Shown: in pieces, positions 26,919 through 36,168 of the stretch | How positions within the stretch are numbered: position 1 is the stretch's first letter | Layout: each line of letters starts with the position of its first letter | The notes under the pieces: model-generated | What the model saw: the letters and a program-made list of their open reading frames with translations, nothing else | What the model was told of the DNA's origin: nothing | Databases searched by the model: none | Source: an uncultured Eubacterium sp. | Lineage (GTDB): Bacteria > Bacillota > Clostridia > Lachnospirales > Lachnospiraceae | Reading direction: 5' to 3' | Assembly (NCBI GenBank): GCA_910584875.1 | Contig: CAJUDA010000002.1 | Coordinates: forward strand, 111,797 to 175,796 | DNA length: 64,000 nucleotides | Program-made: the position numbers and the translations under genes

Positions 26919-27998
26919 CTAACTTACCAGTTTTTCAAAATCCTCTTTTACTTTTTTAAATGCTTCCATCAGTTTCGGTGAAAAAGTACCGCATTCTCCA
27001 TCCAGTATCATCTGAAATGCCTTATCCTTCGGGAATGCTGCTTTATATACACGCTCACATACCAGTGCGTCATATACGTCTGCCACCGAGACGATCTGTG
27101 CCGAAATAGGGATATCTTCTCCCTTCAGACCGTCCGGATACCCTCTTCCATCATATCTCTCATGATGGTGACGGCAGATATCATAGGACATCTTCTGATA
27201 ATCATCATCCCAGATTCCCTCAATCTGTTTCAACAGATCACTGCCCTGTGTCGTATGCGTCTTCATCAGGGCAAATTCATCCTCTGTCAGCCTGCCCGGT
27301 TTGAGGAGCACCTTATCCGGGATCGCGATCTTACCGACATCATGAAGCGCACTCGCTGCCGTGATCATCTCAACGGTATTTTTGTCCAGACCATATTCCG
27401 GATAATCCTTCATGATCTGATGCGCAAGTATCCGGGTAAATCCCTTCACTCTCTTGACATGCTCGCCGCTCTCAAGATTCCGGCACTCCACGACTGTACC
27501 AAGAACTTCAATGATCCGGTCATTGGTCTCCTGCAGTCTCTCTGCCTGCATCGCCAGTATTTTATTCTGTTGGCGCAGCGCCTCCGTCTGCGCCTCTACT
27601 TTTTGCTCCAGATGATTTTTATAACCAAAAAGATCCACATTGTTTCGTATCCTGTTTTTTACAAGAGCGGGCTCAAATGGTTTATGGATGAAGTCAGCAA
27701 TCCCCAGTTCAAAACACTGACTCTCCACATCTACCGCTCTCTCGGCGCTTATGATAAGTACCGGGATATTACTGATCCAGTCATTCTCCCTCATGACATC
27801 CAGCACGCCAAAGCCATCCAGTCTGGGCATCTGCAGATCCAGAAGAATCGCATCGATTTCTTCTGTTTTCTCCTGTATGATTGCCAATGCCTGTTCTCCA
27901 TCTTCTGCCGTTTCTATTTCATATTCATCCTCCAATATGGCACACAGCAGTTCCCTGTTCATCTCAGCATCGTCTACAACCAATACTCTGTTCCTCAT
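26919..27998 (-). CDS. Response regulator with HD-GYP phosphodiesterase output domain
   Basis: A 359-residue protein: a receiver domain (residues 1-120, DD near 8, phosphoacceptor Asp in ILLDLQMPRLDG), a coiled coil (about 130-165), then an HD-GYP domain with SALHDVGKIAIPDK and RHHHERYDGRGYPDGL, both intact. It should hydrolyse cyclic di-GMP in response to phosphorylation, as in RpfG. ATG 27998 is five bases past GGAGG; an earlier ATG at 28010 sits only two bases after its AGGAGG. No partner kinase is adjacent. Confidence 0.92.
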   Translation of the reverse strand: MRNRVLVVDDAEMNRELLCAILEDEYEIETAEDGEQALAIIQEKTEEIDAILLDLQMPRLDGFGVLDVMRENDWISNIPVLIISAERAVDVESQCFELGIADFIHKPFEPALVKNRIRNNVDLFGYKNHLEQKVEAQTEALRQQNKILAMQAERLQETNDRIIEVLGTVVECRNLESGEHVKRVKGFTRILAHQIMKDYPEYGLDKNTVEMITAASALHDVGKIAIPDKVLLKPGRLTEDEFALMKTHTTQGSDLLKQIEGIWDDDYQKMSYDICRHHHERYDGRGYPDGLKGEDIPISAQIVSVADVYDALVCERVYKAAFPKDKAFQMILDGECGTFSPKLMEAFKKVKEDFEKLVS

Positions 27999-28020
27999 AG
28001 TGTCCTCCATATCCTCCTTT

Positions 28021-28064
28021 TACTCGCATTAATAGTGTTTTTTACTCGCATTAACAGTGTTTTA
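28021..28064. repeat. Two tandem 22-bp repeats upstream of the HD-GYP regulator
   Basis: The unit TACTCGCATTAAYAGTGTTT recurs at 28021 and 28043 with one base change. It lies about 25 bases upstream of the response-regulator start, in a place where a regulator could bind. No function is known. Confidence 0.6.
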
Positions 28065-28121
28065 GGGATTCCTCTCCCTGTCACATCATATGAATTGTTT
28101 CTACTTTTGTTATCATACTAC

Positions 28122-28160
28122 AAAACACACCTATAATCAATATGATATAGGTGTGTTTTT
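28122..28160 (-). terminator. Intrinsic terminator, probably bidirectional
   Basis: An 11-bp perfect stem (28125-28135 with 28146-28156, ACACACCTATA) around a 10-base loop, with a T-tract on either strand. It follows the ferritin-like gene on the minus strand and separates it from the HD-GYP regulator. Confidence 0.7.
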
Positions 28161-28183
28161 CGTTGTGAGTGATACATAGCTCA

Positions 28184-28729
28184 CTATAGTTCTTTCAGCA
28201 TCCACTGGAGCAGCATGATATGATATTCCTCATCCCGGATGATCCGCGCAAGCACGGCATTGACACACTCGTCTTTGATCAGTCCCATATGCATCTGATA
28301 CTGACGCACTGCATCCTTTTCCGCCTCGATATCCGCCAGTATCATCTTGCTGACACTTTCCGGCATGGTAAGATATTCCGGCGTCCACATCCGGTGTCCA
28401 TTCTGATATTTTGCCGTGAAATCCACACGGCCGCCAAGCAGGCAGATCAATTCACCCAGCTTCTGCAGATGCATCATCTCTGCCATGGCGATGCCAAGTA
28501 TCGTTCTGGCAGCCGGACACCTCTCACCGGATAAGCGGTTTTCATTGTTGATGTACTGTGTCGTAGCGCTCAGCTCTGATACCGAACCACAGTAATCAAT
28601 ACTGAGCAGATTGGCATAAGCTTGATTTTTTGCCTTTACCTGAAGCGGCGGATATGGCAGGTCTGCCATAATGGGGCGTACCCCTTCAAAGCTGCAGGAT
28701 GAGGCGATTACGTTGGTCTTTTCTCCCAT
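28184..28729 (-). CDS. Ferritin-like domain protein
   Basis: A 181-residue protein with four helices carrying the metal-binding pattern of ferritin-like di-iron proteins: E in SELSATTQYINNE, EMMHLQ, a third-helix IEAEKDAVRQYQ and DEEYHIMLLQ. The order E, ExxH, E, ExxH fits the family. It may bind iron or manganese, or detoxify peroxide; the substrate is not fixed by sequence. ATG 28729 has GGAGG five bases upstream. It is a single gene followed by a strong terminator. Confidence 0.82.
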   Translation of the reverse strand: MGEKTNVIASSCSFEGVRPIMADLPYPPLQVKAKNQAYANLLSIDYCGSVSELSATTQYINNENRLSGERCPAARTILGIAMAEMMHLQKLGELICLLGGRVDFTAKYQNGHRMWTPEYLTMPESVSKMILADIEAEKDAVRQYQMHMGLIKDECVNAVLARIIRDEEYHIMLLQWMLKEL

Positions 28730-28831
28730 AAGAACCTCCATTCTGTCATTATTTTACTATGACAGTATATTACCGGTGGGGAGAGGGTATGAATATCATT
28801 AACAGGAAGTCTGATTTATAAGAAACCCTTA

Positions 28832-28897
28832 TTGACAGGTTCTGTCCTGGGATTTATACTGAAAAGGACGGAAAAGCATTAGTGGCATCCGTCCTTT
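28832..28897 (+). promoter_or_regulatory. Consensus promoter and leader hairpin for small membrane protein
   Basis: TTGACA (28832-28837) and TATACT (28855-28860) are 17 bp apart, one base short of perfect consensus. Right after the expected start site comes a 9-bp stem, AAAGGACGG at 28863-28871 with its complement at 28889-28897. The stem closes a 17-base loop 30 bases before the start codon and could shape translation or stabilise the RNA. Confidence 0.7.
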
Positions 28898-28926
28898 ACT
28901 ACAGCATTTTACGAGGTGAACAATTA

Positions 28927-29127
28927 ATGAAGCTACTATTTTATTTCTCAATCCTATTTACCTTGATAATAGTAAACATATCCTGCATCTATCTTAGAAA
29001 AAAAGGTACAAAGCCAGGTATCAACCCCCAAAAATATCGCATATTAAGTTTTTATCTGCAGATCATATCAGATATTGTTTTAATAATGATTTTTATTTGC
29101 TTTAACTTTCTCTTTTACGCTAAATAG
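28927..29127 (+). CDS. Small two-helix membrane protein
   Basis: A 66-residue hydrophobic protein with two membrane segments (about residues 2-20 and 40-64) joined by a basic loop (RKKGTKPG). GAGGTG lies 8 bases before ATG 28927. It is a lone gene with a near-perfect promoter and a 5' hairpin, convergent with the 20-kb operon. Size and layout recall type I toxins and other small membrane peptides, but no antisense RNA was identified. Function unknown. Confidence 0.65.
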   Translation: MKLLFYFSILFTLIIVNISCIYLRKKGTKPGINPQKYRILSFYLQIISDIVLIMIFICFNFLFYAK

Positions 29128-29172
29128 GCTTATACTCTCCTTTTCCTCTTCTGATATCTCTGGTATAACAGA

Positions 29173-30069
29173 TTAGTAATTCAACAGCAGTCTCTTCAGA
29201 GAATAAATTCTGAAATTTTTCAGATAATGCAATCGTTCCCACAATTCTTCCTGTGCCTGGCACCTGCTTTTGGCAAAGTCCAGAAAAGTAAGGTATGGTT
29301 TATCTTCTTCCAGATCCGCTGACAGTTCTAACGTCTGTCCCTGATCAGAGGAAATCCCCTCACCATTTACATACAGGACTTCTTTGGATGTTTCCATGTT
29401 CGCTCCGTAAAAGAAAACAAAATTTCTTGGAGGATCGGCTTCGGTATTGATCATCTTTAAATTTTTGTACTGACAGTTCCATGAATTATTAAAATCAAAG
29501 CCCGGCATTTTATTTTTTTCATAATACTCTTCATTCTTTAAATCACCGATGCCTTTCTCCTCTGCAAACTCATCAAAGCACCCCTGTATCATCTCCCGCA
29601 TTTCTTCATTAAGATAATAATACTCAGCATTATAGTAAAAGCACTGTCTTTCACTGATTCCATAGGATCTTGCCACTTCCCATCCCTCCAACAGATTTGC
29701 ACTCCTCGCTATAGAAGTTGAAGAAATTTTCATCTCAAAATATTGCATATTAAAAAGCTCCGTCAGACCATCTTTACTCCAATTTCCCATTTCTAATGCC
29801 TCGTCGTACACCGTTGCAAGCGTATCTTTGATACAGTCCCGAAATTCATCCGCAGAAGTCTGTTTTTTTACAAACTGCTTCATACACTCCGCCCACTTAT
29901 CTGAAATTTCACCATGAAGAATAATGTGTTCTCTTTCCTTACGGATTTTCATATCTTCTGCTTCCTCCGTCAACACCTCTTTTTTCAAAACAGAAGATGT
30001 GTTTTCCACGCTATAAAGCATCTCGGTACTTCTTATCACTGATGTATTACTAATTCCTTCCATGTTCAT
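29173..30069 (-). CDS. Unknown protein, last gene of the 20-kb operon
   Basis: A 298-residue protein with no signal peptide, no membrane segment and no family I recognise. It is highly charged, with predicted helices in the first 200 residues (a helix around ERELIILHG to FVKKQTSADEFRD) and a Tyr-rich stretch FYYNAEYYYLNEE. ATG 30069 is preceded by AAAGGAG. It follows the 1400-residue secreted protein by 46 bases. As the final gene it could be a cytosolic immunity or accessory factor, but this is speculative. Confidence 0.7.
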   Translation of the reverse strand: MNMEGISNTSVIRSTEMLYSVENTSSVLKKEVLTEEAEDMKIRKEREHIILHGEISDKWAECMKQFVKKQTSADEFRDCIKDTLATVYDEALEMGNWSKDGLTELFNMQYFEMKISSTSIARSANLLEGWEVARSYGISERQCFYYNAEYYYLNEEMREMIQGCFDEFAEEKGIGDLKNEEYYEKNKMPGFDFNNSWNCQYKNLKMINTEADPPRNFVFFYGANMETSKEVLYVNGEGISSDQGQTLELSADLEEDKPYLTFLDFAKSRCQAQEELWERLHYLKNFRIYSLKRLLLNY

Positions 30070-30115
30070 TTTCCATTCTCCTTTTCTGTTTACAAGATAA
30101 AAAAACGTTTTTTTA

Positions 30116-33100
30116 TTAATCTCCCAGTTCATAATAATAGGATAATAAAAAACCTGGTATGATCGTAATGGTTTCACTGGAATATGCTTCAATCTCCCAT
30201 CTGCCCTTCACATGCGTACCCAGAATACCATATGGACCTACAGCAAACTCACAGCTTGAAAAAAAACCAGAGCAGGTACTCCATGGGCAGTAATTTTCTG
30301 ATGTATTGCGTACTCTGAATTTCTCGATTGCAGTAAGTTCTTGTACTTTTTTCCCGCTATTATCCTTAGGTGTAAGGCGGCTTACAATCGCTGTATTGGG
30401 AATCAGATCGTTATTTATCTGAAATCCAAATGTATCCGAAAACTGGTTTTTCGGTATCACAAATGCTGTTTTGGCATACACTGTATCACTTCCGGACATC
30501 ATAATAGGATCTCCCACTGCCAGTACATACGCATTCAGGTCTTTCGTAAATTCTTCTGTTCCATCTGCTGAATACACTTCCAACAGATATTCTTGTCCTA
30601 TCGTTAATTTTTCCACAAGAGATTCCCTTGCCTTGCGCACGCAAGTATAAGGAAAAATCCATTTCGTTCTCCATGTATCTGATTCTTTACTTGTATCATA
30701 AACATTCAGACCAGTCTCATCATAAATACAAAATTCCAGATTTGCTTTCTTCGTACGCAATGTAATGGTATCCGTATTGCCCCGGTATTCAAAGCGATAA
30801 AAGCAGCCTCTGTTTTTTCTTCCCGGAATATATTCACCGCTAACAAAATTATAGCCTTTTACTGTCTTGTCTAATTCAGGATCCTGATAATGTGGCAGCT
30901 CTACCACATTTTCTTTCCCACTCAACAGTTCCCTCGCTCTGTCCGCATCACCAGATACAAGCCGAAACACCGTGTTGTCCTTATACTCCCTCTGGGAAAC
31001 CCTGACATTATACGTATATACATCCCTATTTTCCTGTGGTTTCTTTACTATCATCCACCTCTTCTGGGTCAGGGCATATCTCTCAGCATTAACCCCCAGA
31101 AAATCCTCTGCGATCTGTTTCCCTGTTTCATCCAGAATACTAATGTCTATCGCACTCATACCGGAAAGCCGGACAATCCCCACCATGATTTCCTCAGATT
31201 GTGAAAAATCAAGGGTAACACTGTATGTCCTGTCGGCAAAACTACTGTCCATCGTTATCCGGTCAAGCTGCGATATTGTTCCGAATGTATATGGTAAAAC
31301 TTCACTTTCCTCCCGGTCTTGCGCCTGATTCGTGATATACACCGTGTCACCAATATCCGCTGATACACTTATCTGTACACTGCTTCCGGTTGACACTACC
31401 TGTGCCAGCTGCCTGTTTTTTTCCCTGTCAGCATATACACGGATCGTATCACCCGCCTTTATATTCATGACAGTCAGTCTGCCCGGATCGTTTTCATCAC
31501 TCCGAACCAACCCGATTCTTGTATAAATGGATTCTCCCTCATAGGCAGTGTCAGAATATGCACTCTCTGCATAGCCCGGATACGTCAGGGTAGTAAATAC
31601 AATCCCCTTTTCTTCTCCCAGTGTTTTATTATCCTCCAGTACGATCTCTGCCCGATTTTCTTTTATAACCGCACTGCCAAGCTTTCTGTATTCGTACTCC
31701 CCTTCTCTGGTATTTTGACGCAGATATGCAGAAAAAACAGTCCCCTCAGGAAGATCCTGATCTTCCCGGTAACAAATCCTGTCAGGATAGATGCCTGCAT
31801 TATTCTCCACCTCTACATTGCCATATTCTGTAGAGCAGCTTCTTGCTTTTGGCAGTTTTATCTCCGTTCTTGCACTTTCATAACAGCCCTTATTCTGTAT
31901 CGTTACAAAGATGCTCTCTGTCGTCTGGGGAAGACAAAATGCTTCACCACCTGCTGCCAGTGCATCTGTCCCCTCACGTGACAGATATACTTTCACCAGG
32001 TCATCTGATTTTTTATCAGGCACTTTTACTTTTACAGTGATCTTCGTAAAATCTTCCCGCACCAGATCGCTTTCTATCACAACCTGACTCTCTTTCAAGA
32101 CAGGGCTGGTCTTTTCTCCTTCGTAGGGGACAGGAATCAGATCCGATTCCCTTTTTGCCGGATACTTCACTGATACATATAAAACTCCCGATTCCAGACC
32201 AAGTGTATCATCAAGGCTTATGCTGTAATCTGTTCCCTGCAGTTTGGAATACGATACAGTTCCACTATAAAGAACGGAAGATTTCTCCTGATCAGAAAAT
32301 ACATTTAAAACCAGATTTGTCTTACTGTCTTCCTCTTCTGCATACTGTAAACCGTCGAAGCAGAGAGAATCTCCCACATCCGATGTGAAATTATTGATAT
32401 AGATTTTCTTATATGTAATTTGTGATTTCGGTGCTGCCACCGGAACAATACGGATCGGGGAGCTCTCGTACTTGTCAGGTACACGTACCGTGACATACAA
32501 AACCTCATAGTCCATAATATTACTGATCGCAATGCTGCCGCTGCTATTGACCGTCGCGGATGCTATTTCTTTCGTTTTTTCTTCGTCTGTATATACAACA
32601 ACTTTTGTATCTTCTATGGCACCCGAAACCTCCAGCAGATCATTGCCTGTTTTATCCACAGGTTTGAGCACCAATCCCGGCAGATCTGTGTTTTCTGCAC
32701 CATAAGTAGTGATTTCTGCCTCTGGTATATCGATTTTCGTTTTTTCTAAACTGTCGTACTGATTGGGTCGTTTGATCTGCAGATATACACTGTCTGCATC
32801 AGCAGGCTTAGCAAAACTCACTGTAGCAGAATCTGAAGCTGACTGACAGGTCTTGCTTGCCAGCTCGATGTATGTACCTTTTGCAGATAATTTGTAGGCG
32901 TATACTACATCTCCTGGACACAACGCATTTACTGTTACATATATTCTTTCGGCAGAACCGGTATATTTATTTACGATAAAAACATTATCCGGGTTTATTA
33001 CCGGACTATATTTTTCTTCCTCGTATGGCACAGATACCAGCTCCGATTCCGTCTGTGTCGCATATTTAAAACTGATATAGGCAATTCCACTGTTTTTACC

Positions 33101-34318
33101 CAACTTTTTACCGATACTTACCGCATACTCTTTATCCCCCTGCAGATAGCTACTAGATATTGTCCCGGAATATAGTATCGTCTTTTTCTCCCGATCGGCA
33201 TACAATGTATATGAAACGCCCGTGTTCTTAAATTCCTCTTCCGTATATTTCAGATTTAAAAATCGTATATAGTCATTCGTACCAGAATTATTTTCAAGAC
33301 GGATATCCCCCTCTAAAACTTTTGTCTTTAACGCTAACACTGGTGAGACAGGGATCACCGGTCCTTCATATTTATCCGGTGCTCTCAGCGCCACAAAAAT
33401 TGTCCCATAGTTCAGAATATTAGTAACACTTATCGTTCCGTTTGTATTGATCGTCTGACTCTTTATCTTTTTTGACTTTGATTCATCCGTATACAGGGTG
33501 ACAATCGTTCCCGCTCCGACACCTGACACCTCAACCACATCATTTCCCGTCTGATCCTTTGCCACTATTTTTACATCAGGATAATCGGAATCCGGTGTTC
33601 CATAACTTGTAATCCCAGCTTCCGGGACAGCCAGTTCCTGTTTCTCAATACTTTCATACTGATTATTCTTTTTCTGTGTCAGATATATTTTATCCAGTCC
33701 GGCAGCTCTTGTATAATTCCCTGTTACTGACCCGCCGTTCTCACACAGCAGCGTCCCCATGCGGGTAAAAGCATCATTGCTGCCTTTTTTAAAGACATAA
33801 ACCGTATCACCAGCATCCAGATCACTTACTGTTACATGGATCTTTTCTGCCGTACCATTATACTTATTGACAACACTAACTCTGGTTAAATCAATGGCCG
33901 GGCTCGTTTTTTCTTCCTCATAGTCCAGTTTAATGACATCTGATTCTTCATTTCCAGAATATTTGAAAGTCAGATAAATGCTTCCAGACTCCTTTCCCAA
34001 CAAAGTTCCTAAATTCCACGAATAATCTCTTCCCTGTAAATATTTATAATTGACTATCGTAGATTTAATCTTATTTAATTTTTGCTCATCCCTATATAGT
34101 GTAAATGTACAACTTATACCTTTATCCTTATCATGAATATAATTCAGATTCGTAAACCGTATGTAATCATTAACACCCGCATTATTTTCAACAGAAATAC
34201 CTTCATAAGATATTTCCGTTTTTACCGTCGTTTCTGCTGCCCGCACAGTCTGGGGATGTATATCCAGCAGACTGATTACAAGTACCATACATATCATACG
34301 CTTCCATAATTGATTCAT
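30116..34318 (-). CDS. Large secreted protein with about 300-residue tandem repeats
   Basis: A 1400-residue exported protein. The signal peptide is MICMVLVISLLDIHPQTVRAAE. Two clear repeats (about residues 39-335 and 336-635) and two shorter, divergent ones (636-835 and from 836) each begin with a motif like VENNAGVNDYIRFTNL and contain SVVNKYNGTAEKIHVTV and a closing VPDKYESSP motif. The C-terminal 350 residues are beta-rich and non-repetitive. No LPXTG anchor or membrane helix is seen at the end, so it may be released. It follows the Hint protein after 32 bases. An adhesin or structural surface role is inferred only from the repeat architecture. Confidence 0.82.
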   Translation of the reverse strand: MNQLWKRMICMVLVISLLDIHPQTVRAAETTVKTEISYEGISVENNAGVNDYIRFTNLNYIHDKDKGISCTFTLYRDEQKLNKIKSTIVNYKYLQGRDYSWNLGTLLGKESGSIYLTFKYSGNEESDVIKLDYEEEKTSPAIDLTRVSVVNKYNGTAEKIHVTVSDLDAGDTVYVFKKGSNDAFTRMGTLLCENGGSVTGNYTRAAGLDKIYLTQKKNNQYESIEKQELAVPEAGITSYGTPDSDYPDVKIVAKDQTGNDVVEVSGVGAGTIVTLYTDESKSKKIKSQTINTNGTISVTNILNYGTIFVALRAPDKYEGPVIPVSPVLALKTKVLEGDIRLENNSGTNDYIRFLNLKYTEEEFKNTGVSYTLYADREKKTILYSGTISSSYLQGDKEYAVSIGKKLGKNSGIAYISFKYATQTESELVSVPYEEEKYSPVINPDNVFIVNKYTGSAERIYVTVNALCPGDVVYAYKLSAKGTYIELASKTCQSASDSATVSFAKPADADSVYLQIKRPNQYDSLEKTKIDIPEAEITTYGAENTDLPGLVLKPVDKTGNDLLEVSGAIEDTKVVVYTDEEKTKEIASATVNSSGSIAISNIMDYEVLYVTVRVPDKYESSPIRIVPVAAPKSQITYKKIYINNFTSDVGDSLCFDGLQYAEEEDSKTNLVLNVFSDQEKSSVLYSGTVSYSKLQGTDYSISLDDTLGLESGVLYVSVKYPAKRESDLIPVPYEGEKTSPVLKESQVVIESDLVREDFTKITVKVKVPDKKSDDLVKVYLSREGTDALAAGGEAFCLPQTTESIFVTIQNKGCYESARTEIKLPKARSCSTEYGNVEVENNAGIYPDRICYREDQDLPEGTVFSAYLRQNTREGEYEYRKLGSAVIKENRAEIVLEDNKTLGEEKGIVFTTLTYPGYAESAYSDTAYEGESIYTRIGLVRSDENDPGRLTVMNIKAGDTIRVYADREKNRQLAQVVSTGSSVQISVSADIGDTVYITNQAQDREESEVLPYTFGTISQLDRITMDSSFADRTYSVTLDFSQSEEIMVGIVRLSGMSAIDISILDETGKQIAEDFLGVNAERYALTQKRWMIVKKPQENRDVYTYNVRVSQREYKDNTVFRLVSGDADRARELLSGKENVVELPHYQDPELDKTVKGYNFVSGEYIPGRKNRGCFYRFEYRGNTDTITLRTKKANLEFCIYDETGLNVYDTSKESDTWRTKWIFPYTCVRKARESLVEKLTIGQEYLLEVYSADGTEEFTKDLNAYVLAVGDPIMMSGSDTVYAKTAFVIPKNQFSDTFGFQINNDLIPNTAIVSRLTPKDNSGKKVQELTAIEKFRVRNTSENYCPWSTCSGFFSSCEFAVGPYGILGTHVKGRWEIEAYSSETITIIPGFLLSYYYELGD

Positions 34319-34350
34319 CCTAATTTCCTCCATTTCTTTTATCATTTTAT

Positions 34351-36168
34351 TTATTCGGATTTATTTGCACTTCCTGCCTTATCCCGAAATCTCTTCATCT
34401 CGGCAAAGAGCACCTTCTGTTCTTCAGTCATCTGTTTCTTCTTTCCAGCCCTTTTATTCTGGGCATACAGATCCCCCGAATACAGTCCTTCTGCGATCAC
34501 ATAATTTTCTCCTTCTTCTCCCTCAAAAGAGAAATTATATACTTCATCTTCATACCGCTCTTTTTTCACTTCCTTTACATGGACCGTACTGCCATCTCCC
34601 GCCAGGACCGCATCCCCTGACTGAACCATCTCGGCAGGCACCGCTGTCCCATCCTCCCGGAGCAGAGGATGTCCCACCGAAATTTTCAGCGTACTCCCTG
34701 CATCCGTAGTGATATGGAACAATTCCTCTTCTCTGCCGGTATAAACATTATTCACCGTGAGGATCCTGTCACCGTACACGGGAAGCCTGTCACCGATCTC
34801 CACTTCGTCGGCACGTTTCTTCGTCCCGTCTGCCATCGTGATCTGCGTATCCCTGGCATGGCACCCCCACCAGAGCCGGAGCGGCGGGATATAGACCACC
34901 TGGCTTCCCGGTTCATAGGTGTAATAAGTCCTTCCTTCCAACTGGTCCGGGTCCACACTTTTGCACTCAATCTGATACGCTTTCTTCTTGATCACCTTAT
35001 TGTCAGAAGCCCGGATCGTCTCAATATCATACTCAAATCCTCCGGACAGATAACAGGTTCTCTCCCGATTGTCTGTATGTGCCTTTTCAAAACCGTCCTC
35101 CCAGTCATAATGATTATCACCTGTCAAATCCTTCTCATTAAAAAGATCAAACTGTAATATATCTTCATGATTGCTCTTTTTCTCCACCGTAAACCGCGGA
35201 TTGGAAGAATCTGTCAGCATCGCATAAAGCTCATCATCACTTTTTTCACGGAAAAATACCTTCCACTCTTCATGATTGTAACTCAATGTAGAACGCTTAA
35301 AATGAAGCGGGGATTCTGCCGGATGCTTTGTCAATTCCTTAAAATTATAATAATTCCCTTTTCCATTACTGCTCTTGAGTTTCACAGAGCCCCGGATTGG
35401 GACAATCGTCCGCAGCGTTTCCCTGCTTCCCGCAGGAACATTGGAAGCATAAATATAGTCCGGATCCGAAAGATTGCGTGCGTCCCGCCCATACAGGATG
35501 CGAATCTCATTATTGTTATATTTTGAATACGGCGCATCAAAAATAATATCCTGAAACGGTTTATCGAAACCAATTTGAATTGTCTGGGTAAGAATATAAG
35601 GATCCAGCACATTCTCTTCATCATAGACATTGATCTCTGCATAGGCAGTCAGACTGCGGTCATCAAACTGTTCTTTACGGTACAATGTCTCCCCTGTATA
35701 TTCCCTGCTGTACTGATTCATCAAATTCACGCAATCATAAAAATCCATATAAGATAAACCATAGGAATCCGGATCAAAAATCTCACCGGACAGATCTACC
35801 TGAAATTTCCGTGGTGCCTGCAGAGATACCGGTGAATGTGTATGGTCCAGAACATTCAGACTGATCCTTGTCTGCAGACAGTAGAGATTTTCTCCCGACT
35901 GACCGCTGATACCAGCTTTCTTTCTATGTGGCACCACCGCCACCGCATCCAGGAACTCGGCATGAACCTCTGTCGACGCATCCTTTCTCTGCTCTGCCCT
36001 CTCCCAGCCTTTTTGAAAGGCAGAATAAAGTCCCGGATATCTCCGGCTGAACGTTCCTTTTCCTCCCATCCGCTCCAGATAATATTCCCTGTCTGTCTCG
36101 TCCGACAGATCCACATGATACAGCCCCTCCGTCTGGGATACTTTTTCCCACATTTTCTTTGTCATCAT
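34351..36168 (-). CDS. Hint-domain protein, atypical
   Basis: A 605-residue protein whose residues 436-571 form a Hint (hedgehog/intein) autoprocessing domain. It starts at Cys436 (GCHARDTQITMADG), has the ADEVEIGDRL turn, and the block-B histidine His500 in ISVGHPLL. At its end, where inteins have HN followed by a nucleophile, the sequence reads SGDLYAQNK, so it probably cannot splice; N-terminal cleavage or ester formation remains possible. The first 430 residues are unrelated to known families and lack a signal peptide. A basic 35-residue tail follows. It overlaps the preceding gene by 4 bases (ATGA). Confidence 0.85.
   Translation of the reverse strand: MMTKKMWEKVSQTEGLYHVDLSDETDREYYLERMGGKGTFSRRYPGLYSAFQKGWERAEQRKDASTEVHAEFLDAVAVVPHRKKAGISGQSGENLYCLQTRISLNVLDHTHSPVSLQAPRKFQVDLSGEIFDPDSYGLSYMDFYDCVNLMNQYSREYTGETLYRKEQFDDRSLTAYAEINVYDEENVLDPYILTQTIQIGFDKPFQDIIFDAPYSKYNNNEIRILYGRDARNLSDPDYIYASNVPAGSRETLRTIVPIRGSVKLKSSNGKGNYYNFKELTKHPAESPLHFKRSTLSYNHEEWKVFFREKSDDELYAMLTDSSNPRFTVEKKSNHEDILQFDLFNEKDLTGDNHYDWEDGFEKAHTDNRERTCYLSGGFEYDIETIRASDNKVIKKKAYQIECKSVDPDQLEGRTYYTYEPGSQVVYIPPLRLWWGCHARDTQITMADGTKKRADEVEIGDRLPVYGDRILTVNNVYTGREEELFHITTDAGSTLKISVGHPLLREDGTAVPAEMVQSGDAVLAGDGSTVHVKEVKKERYEDEVYNFSFEGEEGENYVIAEGLYSGDLYAQNKRAGKKKQMTEEQKVLFAEMKRFRDKAGSANKSE

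Noticed and set aside
34351..36168. Intein inside a larger host protein
   Set aside because: There is no extein after the domain and the terminal HN-nucleophile motif is missing; a Hint autoprocessing domain fits better.
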